In this document: positions 7,900 through 16,786 of the stretch, piece by piece
How positions within the stretch are numbered: the stretch's first letter is position 1
Layout of the letters: the number at the start of each line of letters is the position of its first letter
Source of the DNA: SZUA-229 sp041589455
GTDB taxonomy: Bacteria; Pseudomonadota; Gammaproteobacteria; SZUA-229
Assembly (NCBI GenBank): GCA_041589455.1
Contig: JBFHVQ010000005.1
Span: 1-64,000, forward strand
DNA length: 64,000 nucleotides
Direction: 5' to 3'
The notes under the pieces: model-generated
What the model was told of the DNA's origin: nothing
Databases searched by the model: none
Seen by the model: only the letters and a program-made list of their open reading frames with translations
Translations under genes and position numbers: made by a program

Positions 7900-8234
7900 T
7901 TTCTTTACTGTTTTATTAAAAGCAGGGTAACGCAAATTTATTTCGTGTTAATCATCGCCCTTAAACTATTGCCATTGAATTAGCTTCCCTAGCTTATACG
8001 ATCGGCTATTAGTAAATTATCTCGGATTAACTTAGCCACACTAAATCAATATATACCAGCAGCAAACACTCATCAGCTACAATACTAAAAACGCTTACGC
8101 TTATTTGCAATTAACGTCGCTTTAGCTTTTAAACACTTCGAAAATTAAACAGCTATAAACACATAACCCTTACACACAAACCCATTGGCGTTTATTTGCG
8201 TAAACCTGCTTTTAAGCTTTTAAGCCCACACACA

Positions 8235-8267
8235 AAAAAGGGCATGTAATCAACACATACCCTTTTT
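8235..8267. terminator. Bidirectional terminator-like hairpin
   Basis: Arms AAAAAGGGCATGT (8235-8247) and ACATACCCTTTTT (8255-8267) pair with a single mismatch. The stem is flanked by A-run and T-run, so it can end transcripts from both the small cysteine gene and aroG. Confidence 0.75.
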
Positions 8268-8291
8268 ATAAACTATAAAGAACGACACCTT

Positions 8292-8323
8292 ACTAACACA
8301 ATATTTGACTAACACAATATTTG
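8292..8323. repeat. Two tandem copies of a 16-bp unit
   Basis: ACTAACACAATATTTG occurs at 8292-8307 and again, identical, at 8308-8323, just downstream of the aroG stop. It looks like a recent slippage duplication. Confidence 0.85.
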
Positions 8324-8370
8324 CGTTATTAGCATTACCCAGCTTTAAGCCATTAGGAATAAATTAAAAT

Positions 8371-9435
8371 TTACTCTCCTCTCACCTTACGTCGCTCACG
8401 CACCGCCTGAGCCAGTTCTTTTAGTAGCCCACCAGTTTCATCCCAGCTAATACAGGCATCGGTGATACTCTGACCAAATACCAGGTTATCCTTGTCTTCA
8501 ACATCCTGTCGGCCAGCAATCAGATGACTTTCCAGCATCACACCGATGATATTATCATTACCCCGACTCACCTGATCGGCAATATCGCGACAAACATCTA
8601 TCTGGCGATTGTGATCTTTCTGACTATTGGCATGAGAGCAGTCAATCATTAGACGAGGATTCTGACCATTACCTATAAGACTATCAGTAGCCTCTTTCAC
8701 AGACTCAGCATCATAGTTAGGCGTTTTGCCACCACGCAGGATTATATGACAGTCGTCATTACCCGTAGTGGAGAAAATTGCTGAATGACCAGCTTTAGTG
8801 AGAGACATAAACACGTGAGGACGTGATGCCGCCTGAATCGCGTCAACAGCGACTTTGAGTCCACCATCGGTACCATTTTTAAAACCAACAGGGCATGAGA
8901 GCCCCGACGCCAGTTCACGGTGCCCCTGACTTTCAGTAGTCCGTGCACCAATGGCGCCCCAGCTTACCAGATCCGAAATGTATTGTGGGCTGATCAGGTC
9001 AAGGTATTCGGTACCGGCAGGAACGCCCATATCCGCCACATCCAGTAACAGGCTACGTGCCAGGCGTAAGCCGTGGTTAATATTAAAACTATCATCCAGA
9101 TGAGGGTCGTTTATCAGGCCTTTCCAGCCCACTGTAGTACGTGGCTTCTCGAAATAAACACGCATCACAATACACAGTTCATCCGCCAGCTCGTCAATGA
9201 GTACCTTTAAACGCGTAGCATATTCTCGGCCTGCTTTGGGGTCATGAATTGAACAGGGCCCCACAATCACTAGCAAACGATCATCCTTGCCATGTAAAAT
9301 CTCATGGATTTGCTGACGTGTACGATGCACGGTATCCGATGCCTGATCAGTAATGGGATATTCACGATGCAATTCTTCTGGTACAAGAACTTCCTGCAGG
9401 CCAGATATGCGGAGATCATCAGTTTTATACTTCAT
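8371..9435 (-). CDS. aroG: 3-deoxy-7-phosphoheptulonate synthase, AroG type
   Basis: A 354-residue class I DAHP synthase. It condenses PEP and erythrose 4-phosphate in the first step of the shikimate pathway. The start (MKYKTDDLRI) and the VIVGPCSIHDPKAGREYATRL segment align closely with E. coli AroG. VGWKGLINDPHLDDSF, the KNGTDGGLKVAVDAI loop and MIDCSHANSQKDH are typical active-site and metal-binding regions. The N-terminal arm carrying the feedback site is present, but which aromatic amino acid inhibits it cannot be decided here. The length matches the family. It is followed by a terminator and preceded by an unrelated HAD gene 88 bp upstream. Confidence 0.93.
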   Translation of the reverse strand: MKYKTDDLRISGLQEVLVPEELHREYPITDQASDTVHRTRQQIHEILHGKDDRLLVIVGPCSIHDPKAGREYATRLKVLIDELADELCIVMRVYFEKPRTTVGWKGLINDPHLDDSFNINHGLRLARSLLLDVADMGVPAGTEYLDLISPQYISDLVSWGAIGARTTESQGHRELASGLSCPVGFKNGTDGGLKVAVDAIQAASRPHVFMSLTKAGHSAIFSTTGNDDCHIILRGGKTPNYDAESVKEATDSLIGNGQNPRLMIDCSHANSQKDHNRQIDVCRDIADQVSRGNDNIIGVMLESHLIAGRQDVEDKDNLVFGQSITDACISWDETGGLLKELAQAVRERRKVRGE

Positions 9436-9523
9436 GTATGAGAAATACCGTGCGAAATGAGTTAATTGAACAGCGCATTATATATAAAAACAGGCCGAGT
9501 GTCCTAGTCTCTGCTTTACCTGC

Positions 9524-10210
9524 TTATTTTGGTGCCTTTAACCACTGCTGCAACTGATAGAGGTCATCAAACTGCAGGCTGGGCTCTGCTTCTGCCAGTT
9601 CCCAGGGATGATCAAAACGTTTCAGCCAGACCGCCTCGATGCCCGCATTACGCGCACCCTGGATATCATGCACCGGATGATCCCCTACATGCAGAGTATG
9701 CTGTGGGCTAACTTGCGCCTGTTGCATGGCGTGTAAAAACATGGCCGGATCCGGTTTAGCGGCCTGCACGTCGGAGGCGGATACCTGAAAATCGAAATAA
9801 TCAGAAAGCCCGGTTTTATCGATATGCGCATTACCATTGGTTAAGGCGGCCAGAATGTAGTGTTGCTTGAGCTGCTCTAATACCGGGGTTACATCCTCAA
9901 ACAGCTGCACCTGTTGGCGCGCTTCGTAGAATACATTGAACGCAGTTTCAATCCACTGGTAACCACTTTCAAACTCATCTGCCAGCTCTCGCAAATGCAC
10001 GCGCCTGGCCTCTGAAAGATCATTGAATAACTCCGGTTGAGACTGCATTAGCAATTTACGCTTATCTCTGAGTTGTTCGATACTGTAATGCTCGGTTATC
10101 AAAGGCTGGTGTTGTGCCATCCAGTCATAGATGGCTTGCTCTGCACCTTGGATAGTTGGCATACAGGGCCATAAAGTATCATCAAGGTCAAAGCAAATCA
10201 GTTTGTACAT
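9524..10210 (-). CDS. HAD-family hydrolase (subfamily IA)
   Basis: A 228-residue phosphatase-like protein. Motif I is CFDLDDTLWP with nucleophile D8 and acid D10. The helical cap occupies about residues 15-105. Motif II is LTNGNAHIDKTG, the conserved Lys lies in AAKPDPAMF, and motif IV is HVGDHPVHDIQGARNAGI. These indicate a cytosolic phosphomonoesterase, similar in layout to the YigB group; the substrate cannot be told. It begins 5 bp after the stop of the SPOR-domain gene on the same strand, so the two are probably cotranscribed. Confidence 0.85.
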   Translation of the reverse strand: MYKLICFDLDDTLWPCMPTIQGAEQAIYDWMAQHQPLITEHYSIEQLRDKRKLLMQSQPELFNDLSEARRVHLRELADEFESGYQWIETAFNVFYEARQQVQLFEDVTPVLEQLKQHYILAALTNGNAHIDKTGLSDYFDFQVSASDVQAAKPDPAMFLHAMQQAQVSPQHTLHVGDHPVHDIQGARNAGIEAVWLKRFDHPWELAEAEPSLQFDDLYQLQQWLKAPK

Positions 10211-10215
10211 AGAAC

Positions 10216-11115
10216 TTATTGGGTGATAACCACATAGGCCGGTGAGGTAAATGATTTCTGAAATTCACGTAATAGTTCACGCGCCTGGTTACGCTCTTCG
10301 AAACGCCCTACTCGTACATTATATTTGGTCGCGCCCGAACTTGATATAAAATCAGTTACGTGGGCTTCAAACTGTTTTTCTGCCAGCTCATCAATAAAAC
10401 TCATGGCATTGGTTTTACTGGCAAACATACCTGCCTGTACCGAGTAGTAGCGCTTATTGTTGCTGGTAACCGTGTCATCGCTCGGATTGCCACTCGACTC
10501 AGTAACGGACATAGATTGCGTGTCATTTTCAGCTAATAATCGCTCCGCTTCTGCCTGTTCAGCCGCTTTCTTCTCAGCAGCCTTTTTGTCAGCTGCAGCT
10601 TTTTCAGCAGCAGCCTTTTCTTCCGCTGCTTTTTTCTCGGCCGCTAATTTTTGTGCTCGCTTTTCAGCTGCTTTCTTCTCGGCAGCTCTTTTTTCAGCTG
10701 CCTTTCTCTCAGCTGCCTTTCTCTCAGCTGCCTTTCTCTCAGCTGCTTTCTTTTCTGCTGCTTTTTTCTGGGCCAGCTTCTCTGCTGCGGCTTTCTCTTC
10801 TGCGGCTTTCTTCTGGGCCAGTTTTTCCGCTGCAGCGGTCTCTTCAATCTGCTGCTTAGCCAGTGACTCATCCGTAGCCTGCTTTTGCTGTGTCAATTTT
10901 GCAGGCTCATTCGATACACTTTGTTGGTTACTTCCCGAAGCATGTTCTTCCTGAATTACGCTGTTTTCATCGGTAATGAGCGCCAAATCACTATTGCTCT
11001 CACCCGAGATAAAAATACCGGTGACATAACCCAGCATAAACGATAACACCAGTGCCCCAATGGCTCCTAATGCATAGGCCCTGACCTGATTTTCATTGAT
11101 AACAAATGGTTTCAT
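10216..11115 (-). CDS. SPOR-domain membrane protein with Ala/Lys-rich coiled coil
   Basis: A 299-residue bitopic protein. A short cytoplasmic N-terminus is followed by one membrane span at about residues 15-35 (ALGAIGALVLSFMLGYVTGIF). A periplasmic linker follows, then about 100 residues of KAAEKKAAE/RKAAE repeats (residues about 90-195), resembling TolA domain II. The last 75 residues (YYSVQAGMFASKTNAMSFIDEL... VRVGRFEERNQARELL) are a SPOR domain, which binds glycan strands lacking stem peptides at the septum. The layout resembles FtsN/DamX-type division proteins. The Ala/Lys stretch is encoded by near-identical short DNA repeats and may vary in length. It sits upstream of the HAD gene. Confidence 0.85.
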   Translation of the reverse strand: MKPFVINENQVRAYALGAIGALVLSFMLGYVTGIFISGESNSDLALITDENSVIQEEHASGSNQQSVSNEPAKLTQQKQATDESLAKQQIEETAAAEKLAQKKAAEEKAAAEKLAQKKAAEKKAAERKAAERKAAERKAAEKRAAEKKAAEKRAQKLAAEKKAAEEKAAAEKAAADKKAAEKKAAEQAEAERLLAENDTQSMSVTESSGNPSDDTVTSNNKRYYSVQAGMFASKTNAMSFIDELAEKQFEAHVTDFISSSGATKYNVRVGRFEERNQARELLREFQKSFTSPAYVVITQ

Positions 11116-11197
11116 TTTTAATTGTTCTCTTTTACTTACAGCGCCGACAACAGTGCATTATCGTCCGTTGTAAATGAAATTTCCCTGATAGAGCTAA

Positions 11198-11217
11198 CAA
11201 AAACCGAGAACCCTCGG
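11198..11217 (-). terminator. Intrinsic terminator of the rlmD-IMPase unit
   Basis: On the minus strand a CCGAG-GGTT-CTCGG stem (plus coordinates 11204-11217) is followed by TTTTT (11199-11203 region). It lies just after the IMPase-family stop at 11221. Confidence 0.7.
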
Positions 11218-11220
11218 CAA

Positions 11221-12027
11221 TTAACGTTTATCCAGATAGTCTCTAAGTTCATCGAATAGCTGCTGATTCACTGCAGCCATCACCGAGCGAGGTTCTAGCG
11301 AGCGAATAAACATTGATTCCCCCTCAAATGTTTTCGCTACACCGCCAGCTTCTTCCAGGATCAAATGCCCTGCGGCATAATCCCATAATTTTTGTCCTCC
11401 GTGAATATACACCTGACTTCTGGCGCTGGCTAGCCAGCACCAGTCCAAGGCACCGGAACCAAAGTTACGCTGTGACGCATAGGGATGCTCAAGGCACAAA
11501 TGAGCACGCAGATGTTTATCAAGCCGTTTAAAATCGATCTGTGCAGCACATTGACTCAAATGCTCACGCTCACTCTCGGCTTTCAGTGGCTGACCGTTAA
11601 ACCAAGCCCCCTCACCTTTAATTGCACTAAACACTTCATCCTGATTGGGATCATAAATCAGCCCCAAAACAATTTCACTGTTCACCAGCAAGGCAATCGA
11701 CACGGAAAAAATGGGCACACCACTGGCAAAGTTAGTGGTGCCATCCAGCGGGTCAAGTATCCACAGCCCCTTACCTTGGAGCCCCTTGCCGTGGGTATCC
11801 AGGTGTTGTTGCTGCTGTTGCTCCGTCATTTCCTCGCCGAGCACATCATACTCCGGCCAGTGCTGCTGCAGGCTTTCGATCATCGCCTTCTGCATAGCCG
11901 AATCCGCTTCGGTTACCAGGCTGCCATCTCGTTTGAATTCATAACTTACCTGATTAAAACGCGGCATGATCTGCTCAGCAGCGTGCTGTTTTACCAGGGC
12001 TTCAAGTTGTTTGAGTTTTGCCTGCAT
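11221..12027 (-). CDS. Inositol monophosphatase-family phosphatase
   Basis: A 268-residue Mg-dependent, Li-sensitive-type phosphatase. Metal-binding motifs are LGEEMT (Glu-Glu), DPLDGTTNF in LWILDPLDGTTNFASG, and WDYAAGHLILEEAGG near the C-terminus. Members include SuhB (inositol-1-phosphate) and CysQ (PAP phosphatase). This one has the FASGVPIFSVSIAL segment nearer to the general IMPase group, and I cannot pick the substrate. Its ATG overlaps the rlmD stop (TAATG), indicating translational coupling. Other genes in this run are rlmD and cysM. A Gln-rich insert (EQQQQQH) lies around residues 68-75. Confidence 0.85.
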   Translation of the reverse strand: MQAKLKQLEALVKQHAAEQIMPRFNQVSYEFKRDGSLVTEADSAMQKAMIESLQQHWPEYDVLGEEMTEQQQQQHLDTHGKGLQGKGLWILDPLDGTTNFASGVPIFSVSIALLVNSEIVLGLIYDPNQDEVFSAIKGEGAWFNGQPLKAESEREHLSQCAAQIDFKRLDKHLRAHLCLEHPYASQRNFGSGALDWCWLASARSQVYIHGGQKLWDYAAGHLILEEAGGVAKTFEGESMFIRSLEPRSVMAAVNQQLFDELRDYLDKR

Positions 12028-13361
12028 TATGATTTTGTAAACAGTGCGATGGATTCAACATGGGCGGTATGTGGAAACATGTCCATGACGCCCGCCTCCA
12101 CCAGTGTATAACCGTATTCATTAACCAAGGCATCAGTATCACGTGCCAATGTTGCCGGATTACAGGACACATAGACGATACGACTGGCACCCAGCTTACC
12201 CACATATTTCAGCATTTCCATGGCACCTGAACGAGGTGGATCCAGCAGAATTTTATCGTATTGCTGTTGTAGCCAGGGCTCGCCACTGATGTCAGTGGAC
12301 AAATCAGCCGCGTAAAAAGTTGTATTGTCGATCTGGTTTCGTTTGGCATTTTCACGGGCCTTGGTGACCATCGACTGAGCCCCTTCAACACCCACCACTT
12401 CAGCGCATTGTCGTGCCATTGCCAGGGTAAAATTACCTAGCCCACAGAACAGATCGAGCACCTTATCGGTTTTTGAGAGTTGTAGCATATCCAGTGCCTG
12501 ACTCACCATGCTCTGGTTAATTTCACTGTTGACCTGGGTGAAGTCATTGGGCTCGAACTGTATGGTGATATTCTGTTGTTGCAGGGTATAAGATAACGGC
12601 TCGGGATTCTCCGGCCACAGCGGCACAACGGAATCCGGGCCGGCTGACTGTAATTGAATCTGCAAGCCAGTCTGTTCAGCGAATTCGGTCAAGGCGGCTT
12701 TATCACTGTCACTCAAAACCTCAAGATGGCGAATCACCAGCGCCGTCTGCTGATCACTTACCGCCACTTCAATTTGCGGAATAGTTTCACGGGCATCCAT
12801 TGTCATAATTAAATCTGACAAGGCAGTAATTCGCTGACCAACGGACTCATGCAAAATCGGGCATTGCTGCAGATCCGCAAGAAAAGAATTACCCTTCTCT
12901 CGAAAGCCTACCAGCACCTTGCCTTTTTTATGCACATACTTCACCCCAAGACGTGCCTTCTGTCGATAATGTGCCACTGGACCACGCAAGGACGGAAGTA
13001 CCGTTTGCGGCTGGGTGTGTGCCATATGCTCAAATTGCTCCATAAGGGCATCCTGTTTACTGCGGATCTGCGCTTCATGTTCCTGATGTTGCATACTACA
13101 GCCGCCACAGACACCAAAGTGTTCACAGATCGGCTCACTACGATCTGCCGATGCCTTGATCACATTGATTGCCCGGCCTTCATCAAAATTCTTGCTGGTG
13201 CGTGTGTATTTAAATTCCACCTGCTCACCCGGCAGTGCAAAATCGACAAACACGACTTTTCCATCAACATGGGCGACACCACGTCCTTCATGACTCAGGG
13301 ATTCTATCTGTACCTCGACCGGTTCTTCCGGCAGGCGTTTTCTACGTCTTCGTTTTGACAT
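12027..13361 (-). CDS. rlmD: 23S rRNA (uracil-1939-C5)-methyltransferase RlmD
   Basis: A 444-residue SAM-dependent RNA methyltransferase. A basic start (KRRRRKRLP) leads into a TRAM domain (VQIESLSHEGRGVAHVDGK). A [4Fe-4S]-type Cys cluster follows (CEHFGVCGGC, with a fourth Cys in LQQCPI). The Rossmann methyltransferase domain has KVLDLFCGLGNFTLAMA, then DPPRSG, and the catalytic Cys in YVSCNPATLARD. It methylates U1939 of 23S rRNA. In E. coli rlmD neighbours barA and relA, and here it also lies near a BarA-like kinase. It overlaps the downstream IMPase start. Confidence 0.93.
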   Translation of the reverse strand: MSKRRRRKRLPEEPVEVQIESLSHEGRGVAHVDGKVVFVDFALPGEQVEFKYTRTSKNFDEGRAINVIKASADRSEPICEHFGVCGGCSMQHQEHEAQIRSKQDALMEQFEHMAHTQPQTVLPSLRGPVAHYRQKARLGVKYVHKKGKVLVGFREKGNSFLADLQQCPILHESVGQRITALSDLIMTMDARETIPQIEVAVSDQQTALVIRHLEVLSDSDKAALTEFAEQTGLQIQLQSAGPDSVVPLWPENPEPLSYTLQQQNITIQFEPNDFTQVNSEINQSMVSQALDMLQLSKTDKVLDLFCGLGNFTLAMARQCAEVVGVEGAQSMVTKARENAKRNQIDNTTFYAADLSTDISGEPWLQQQYDKILLDPPRSGAMEMLKYVGKLGASRIVYVSCNPATLARDTDALVNEYGYTLVEAGVMDMFPHTAHVESIALFTKS

Positions 13362-13399
13362 TCACTACTCAATCAATAATTTATTTCAATGAACTGGGC

Positions 13400-14296
13400 T
13401 TAACTGGGAAACACACCGGTAGAGAGGTAACGGTCTCCCCGGTCACAGATAATGGAAACGATCAATGCATTTTCAACCCGTTCACAGAGTTTCAGTGCGG
13501 CGGCCACCGCCCCCCCTGAGGAGACACCACAAAAGATACCTTCTTCCGCTGCCAGTCGTCGAGTGGTCACTTCCGCCAGTTGCTGGTTAATATCGATGGT
13601 CTGATCAACCCGTGCGGCTTCAAAAATACCCGGCAGGTATTCTTTCGGCCAACGACGGATACCGGGAATACTCGAACCTTCTTCCGGTTGCACGCCAATA
13701 ATCTGTACCCCTGGATTCTGTTCCTTGAGATAACGGGAGGTACCCATAATCGTACCTGTGGTGCCCATAGCACTCACAAAATGGGTTATCTGCCCTTTTG
13801 TGTCACGCCAGATTTCCGGGCCAGTGGAGTTATAATGCGCCACCGGGTTATCCGGGTTATTAAACTGGTCCAGCACAATCCCCTTACCTTCTGCCTGCAT
13901 CTGCAAAGCCAGGTCACGCGCCCCTTCCATACTAGCCTCACGGCTTACGCTAATCAGCTCTGCACCATAGGCTTTCATGCTGGCGCGACGCTCTTCGCTC
14001 ATATTGTCTGGCATGATCAGCACCATTTTATAACCCTTGATCGCTGCAGCCATGGCCAGTGCTATGCCGGTATTACCACTGGTGGCCTCAATCAGGGTAT
14101 CACCCGGCTTGATATCACCACGCTGCTCTGCCAGCTGAATCATGCTGATTGCCGGGCGATCCTTCACTGAACCTGCCGGGTTATTACCCTCCAGCTTCAC
14201 CATAATAATATTATTACCCGGCACCATACGCTGTAATCGCACCAGCGGAGTATTACCGACAAAATCTTCCAGGGTGGGGAAATCTTCAGGATTCAT
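13400..14296 (-). CDS. cysM: Cysteine synthase B (O-acetylserine/thiosulfate sulfhydrylase)
   Basis: A 298-residue fold-type II PLP enzyme. The PLP Lys is in NNPAGSVKDRPA (K45), the phosphate loop is EATSGNTGIALAMA, and GTTGTIMGTSRYL and GIFCGVSSGGAVAAAL complete the active site. The small-residue substrate pocket and IPGIRRWPKEYLP segment match CysM of Pseudomonas rather than CysK. CysM can use thiosulfate to make S-sulfocysteine. The frame is open upstream to an ATG at 14350. I chose 14296 (MNPEDFPTLEDFVGNTPLVR) because it matches the usual N-terminus. It precedes rlmD on the minus strand, an order also known in Pseudomonas. Confidence 0.92.
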   Translation of the reverse strand: MNPEDFPTLEDFVGNTPLVRLQRMVPGNNIIMVKLEGNNPAGSVKDRPAISMIQLAEQRGDIKPGDTLIEATSGNTGIALAMAAAIKGYKMVLIMPDNMSEERRASMKAYGAELISVSREASMEGARDLALQMQAEGKGIVLDQFNNPDNPVAHYNSTGPEIWRDTKGQITHFVSAMGTTGTIMGTSRYLKEQNPGVQIIGVQPEEGSSIPGIRRWPKEYLPGIFEAARVDQTIDINQQLAEVTTRRLAAEEGIFCGVSSGGAVAAALKLCERVENALIVSIICDRGDRYLSTGVFPS

Positions 14297-14505
14297 ATAA
14301 GTTCGCTTCAAAAAAACCTTTCTCTTAATAAAACTGTTAGAATCAGCCACATATAAAAAGGGGACATTAGCACAGGTGCTTGATTGACTCCCAGATGACT
14401 AACTCCCTGACAGGCTTCAACCCTAATTTTTAGGCCGAATGATCAGGAATTGAAGCATTATCCCATATTTAAATGACAAACAGTGAGCCTGTTGTAGATA
14501 TCTCT

Positions 14506-16683
14506 ATGAATTCTAAAAATACGATTCTGTCCCTGCTATTATTTCCTTTGCCTGTACTGGCTTCCGCAACTGACAACACCCTTGCTATGCTGGGCAGTGA
14601 ATTACTCTATCTGGAAGATATGCCAGTGGTTATTTCAGCGACTCGACTGGCACAGCCACTTAACGAATCACCAATATCAACCACGGTCATTGATCGTCAG
14701 ATGATAGATGCATCTGGCGCCCAGACCATTGCCGACCTGCTTCGTCTGGTACCAGGATTTACCGTAGGTTACATTGCCGGCAACTTGCCAGTAGCGACCT
14801 ACCATGGGCAAAGCGATCGTTACTCCAAACGAATCCAGCTGGTCATTGATGGCCGCTCTGTTTACCTGCCAACCCTTTCCGGGGTTTCATGGTCAGACCT
14901 GGTGATTGGCATGGAAGATATTCAACGAATAGAAGTAGTTCGTGGCCCCAATGCGTCAAGCTATGGCAATAACGCATTTCATGCGGTAGTGAGTATTACT
15001 ACCAAACACGCAGCGGAAGACACCGGTCATAGTGTAAAAGTCAACGTAGGCAGCCATGACACACGGAATACTTTTTACCGCTTTGCTGATCAGACTGAAG
15101 ACCTGGACTATCGTGTATCTATCGGCACAAAAAATGACGAAGGCACAGACCTGCTTGATGATTTTACTGATTCAAACTACTTAAACTACCGACTGGATAT
15201 GCAGTTAGGCGAATCAACCCAGCTGTTCTACCAGGGCGGTTATCAAGATAGTCTGTATGGGGACCTGATTGAAAATTCAACAGACATCGATAATGAGATA
15301 GAAGTTGAAACAACATATCAACACCTGAAACTGGAACATCACTTCACTTCTCAAAACAGTTTAACGCTACAATATTATTACAATTACACTCGTAGCTTCG
15401 ATTCCAACTATGAGACAACGGTTTCTCCAGCGGATTTTTCACCCTTGCTCGCCAACCTTGATGACTTTGACATCTATTCAATAATTGCACTGAAATCTGA
15501 GCGTCACGACCTTGAACTGGCATATTATTACCAACCGTTGGACAACCTTCGCCTGGTATCCGGCGCCAGCATCCGTGCTGACAGTGTCGATGCAGAACAA
15601 GTCTTTGACCCAGCTGCAGATGATACACTCTTGCTTTATCGTGCCTTTACTCATGGTGAATACAGCATTAGCCGAGACTGGCTGTTAAATGCAGGCGTGA
15701 TGATTGAAAAAAATGATATTTCAGGTACTGATACCGCACCTCGCCTATCATTAATCCATCACCTGGATGACCAGCATAGCTTTAGGGTAAATGTATCCAG
15801 AGCCACACGAACTCCTACCCTGTTTGATGAATATGGCAACTTTGCAATTCGTGAGACACTGACACAGGACGGCGGACAACCGCTAACCAATCCGGTAGCA
15901 CTGGCTCTACTCGGTGGCAGTGACACTCTTGTCAACTCCATTTTTTATACCAGCGGAAATGTAGATTCAGAAGAAATTACATCCTATGAACTAGGCTGGG
16001 TTGCCCAATTGCTAGATCATAAACTCATGCTGGATTTCAAATTATTCAGGGATATATCAACAGACCTGATTGCCGATATTCCTTTTATCGGCACTGTCCC
16101 AGAAGAAAATATTGACCAGATAGAACCAGGCAGTATTGGTGCAACTGACATTGCAAATGCCGCTGAAACACGAATACAAGGTTTTGAGGCCTATAGTGAT
16201 TATCATATTGACAGCGATTTACGACTCTACGGTTTTCTGAGCTATGCTGAAATTGAAGCAACTAAGATAAACCAACATGCTGAAGACAGTGTCGTAGGCC
16301 GACTAGAAGAATCTGTTCCTCGTCGTAGTTATGGAGCTATGCTGATGAAACAATGGCCTGATATGTTTAACACCAGCCTGGCGATTTATCATGTCTCGGA
16401 TATGGACTGGTTAGATCGCACACACAACAGAAGCAACCCAGTAGGTAGTCGTTTTACTGACCGCTCAGCCGAACAATACACACGCGTTGATCTAGTGTTA
16501 CGTAAATCACATAAAATTGGACGAAGCTTGTTAAGTTACTCGGTAATACTGCAGAATATTAATGGCGAGCATGCAGACTATACACGCTCAAATTATACAG
16601 ATGCCAGTTTTTCAAGCATCAAGGTACCTGGCAGTATCCAAGATCCAAGAGGGTATTTTGAACTTTCATTCAAATTTAACTAG
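14506..16683 (+). CDS. TonB-dependent outer membrane receptor
   Basis: About 725 residues. The signal peptide (MNSKNTILSLLLFPLPVLASA) favours the ATG at 14506 over the frame's first ATG at 14473. A TonB-box-like EDMPVVISATRL precedes the plug domain (ISTTVIDRQMIDASGAQTIA, GRSVYLPTLSGVSW, IQRIEVVRGPNASSYGNNA). The remaining about 550 residues are a beta-barrel ending in an aromatic C-terminus (YFELSFKFN). Such receptors import chelates or other large ligands using TonB energy. No Fur-like site was found upstream, so iron is not the obvious ligand. An orphan periplasmic binding protein and a hybrid kinase follow on the same strand, suggesting a linked uptake and sensing function. Confidence 0.9.
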   Translation: MNSKNTILSLLLFPLPVLASATDNTLAMLGSELLYLEDMPVVISATRLAQPLNESPISTTVIDRQMIDASGAQTIADLLRLVPGFTVGYIAGNLPVATYHGQSDRYSKRIQLVIDGRSVYLPTLSGVSWSDLVIGMEDIQRIEVVRGPNASSYGNNAFHAVVSITTKHAAEDTGHSVKVNVGSHDTRNTFYRFADQTEDLDYRVSIGTKNDEGTDLLDDFTDSNYLNYRLDMQLGESTQLFYQGGYQDSLYGDLIENSTDIDNEIEVETTYQHLKLEHHFTSQNSLTLQYYYNYTRSFDSNYETTVSPADFSPLLANLDDFDIYSIIALKSERHDLELAYYYQPLDNLRLVSGASIRADSVDAEQVFDPAADDTLLLYRAFTHGEYSISRDWLLNAGVMIEKNDISGTDTAPRLSLIHHLDDQHSFRVNVSRATRTPTLFDEYGNFAIRETLTQDGGQPLTNPVALALLGGSDTLVNSIFYTSGNVDSEEITSYELGWVAQLLDHKLMLDFKLFRDISTDLIADIPFIGTVPEENIDQIEPGSIGATDIANAAETRIQGFEAYSDYHIDSDLRLYGFLSYAEIEATKINQHAEDSVVGRLEESVPRRSYGAMLMKQWPDMFNTSLAIYHVSDMDWLDRTHNRSNPVGSRFTDRSAEQYTRVDLVLRKSHKIGRSLLSYSVILQNINGEHADYTRSNYTDASFSSIKVPGSIQDPRGYFELSFKFN

Positions 16684-16786
16684 ATCGAATGATGAGCGTA
16701 TTGTTAGCGAGTGCAGATGCCTGGCGTACCATCGAAGACGACTGCATACTATTCGTAAGGAATGATATTTTATACAGGGATAAATA

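Larger units (their letters stand above)
7900..8370. other. Intergenic region between the small cysteine gene and aroG
   Basis: About 470 bases with no convincing coding frame. It holds a hairpin terminator (8235-8267) and a 16-bp tandem duplication (8292-8323), listed separately. The remainder is AT-rich with several TTTAAGC/CTTTTAAG words. Confidence 0.5.

Noticed and set aside
10457..10954. 165-codon plus-strand frame rich in Ser, Ala and Phe
   Set aside because: It is the antisense of the Ala/Lys repeat stalk of the SPOR protein.
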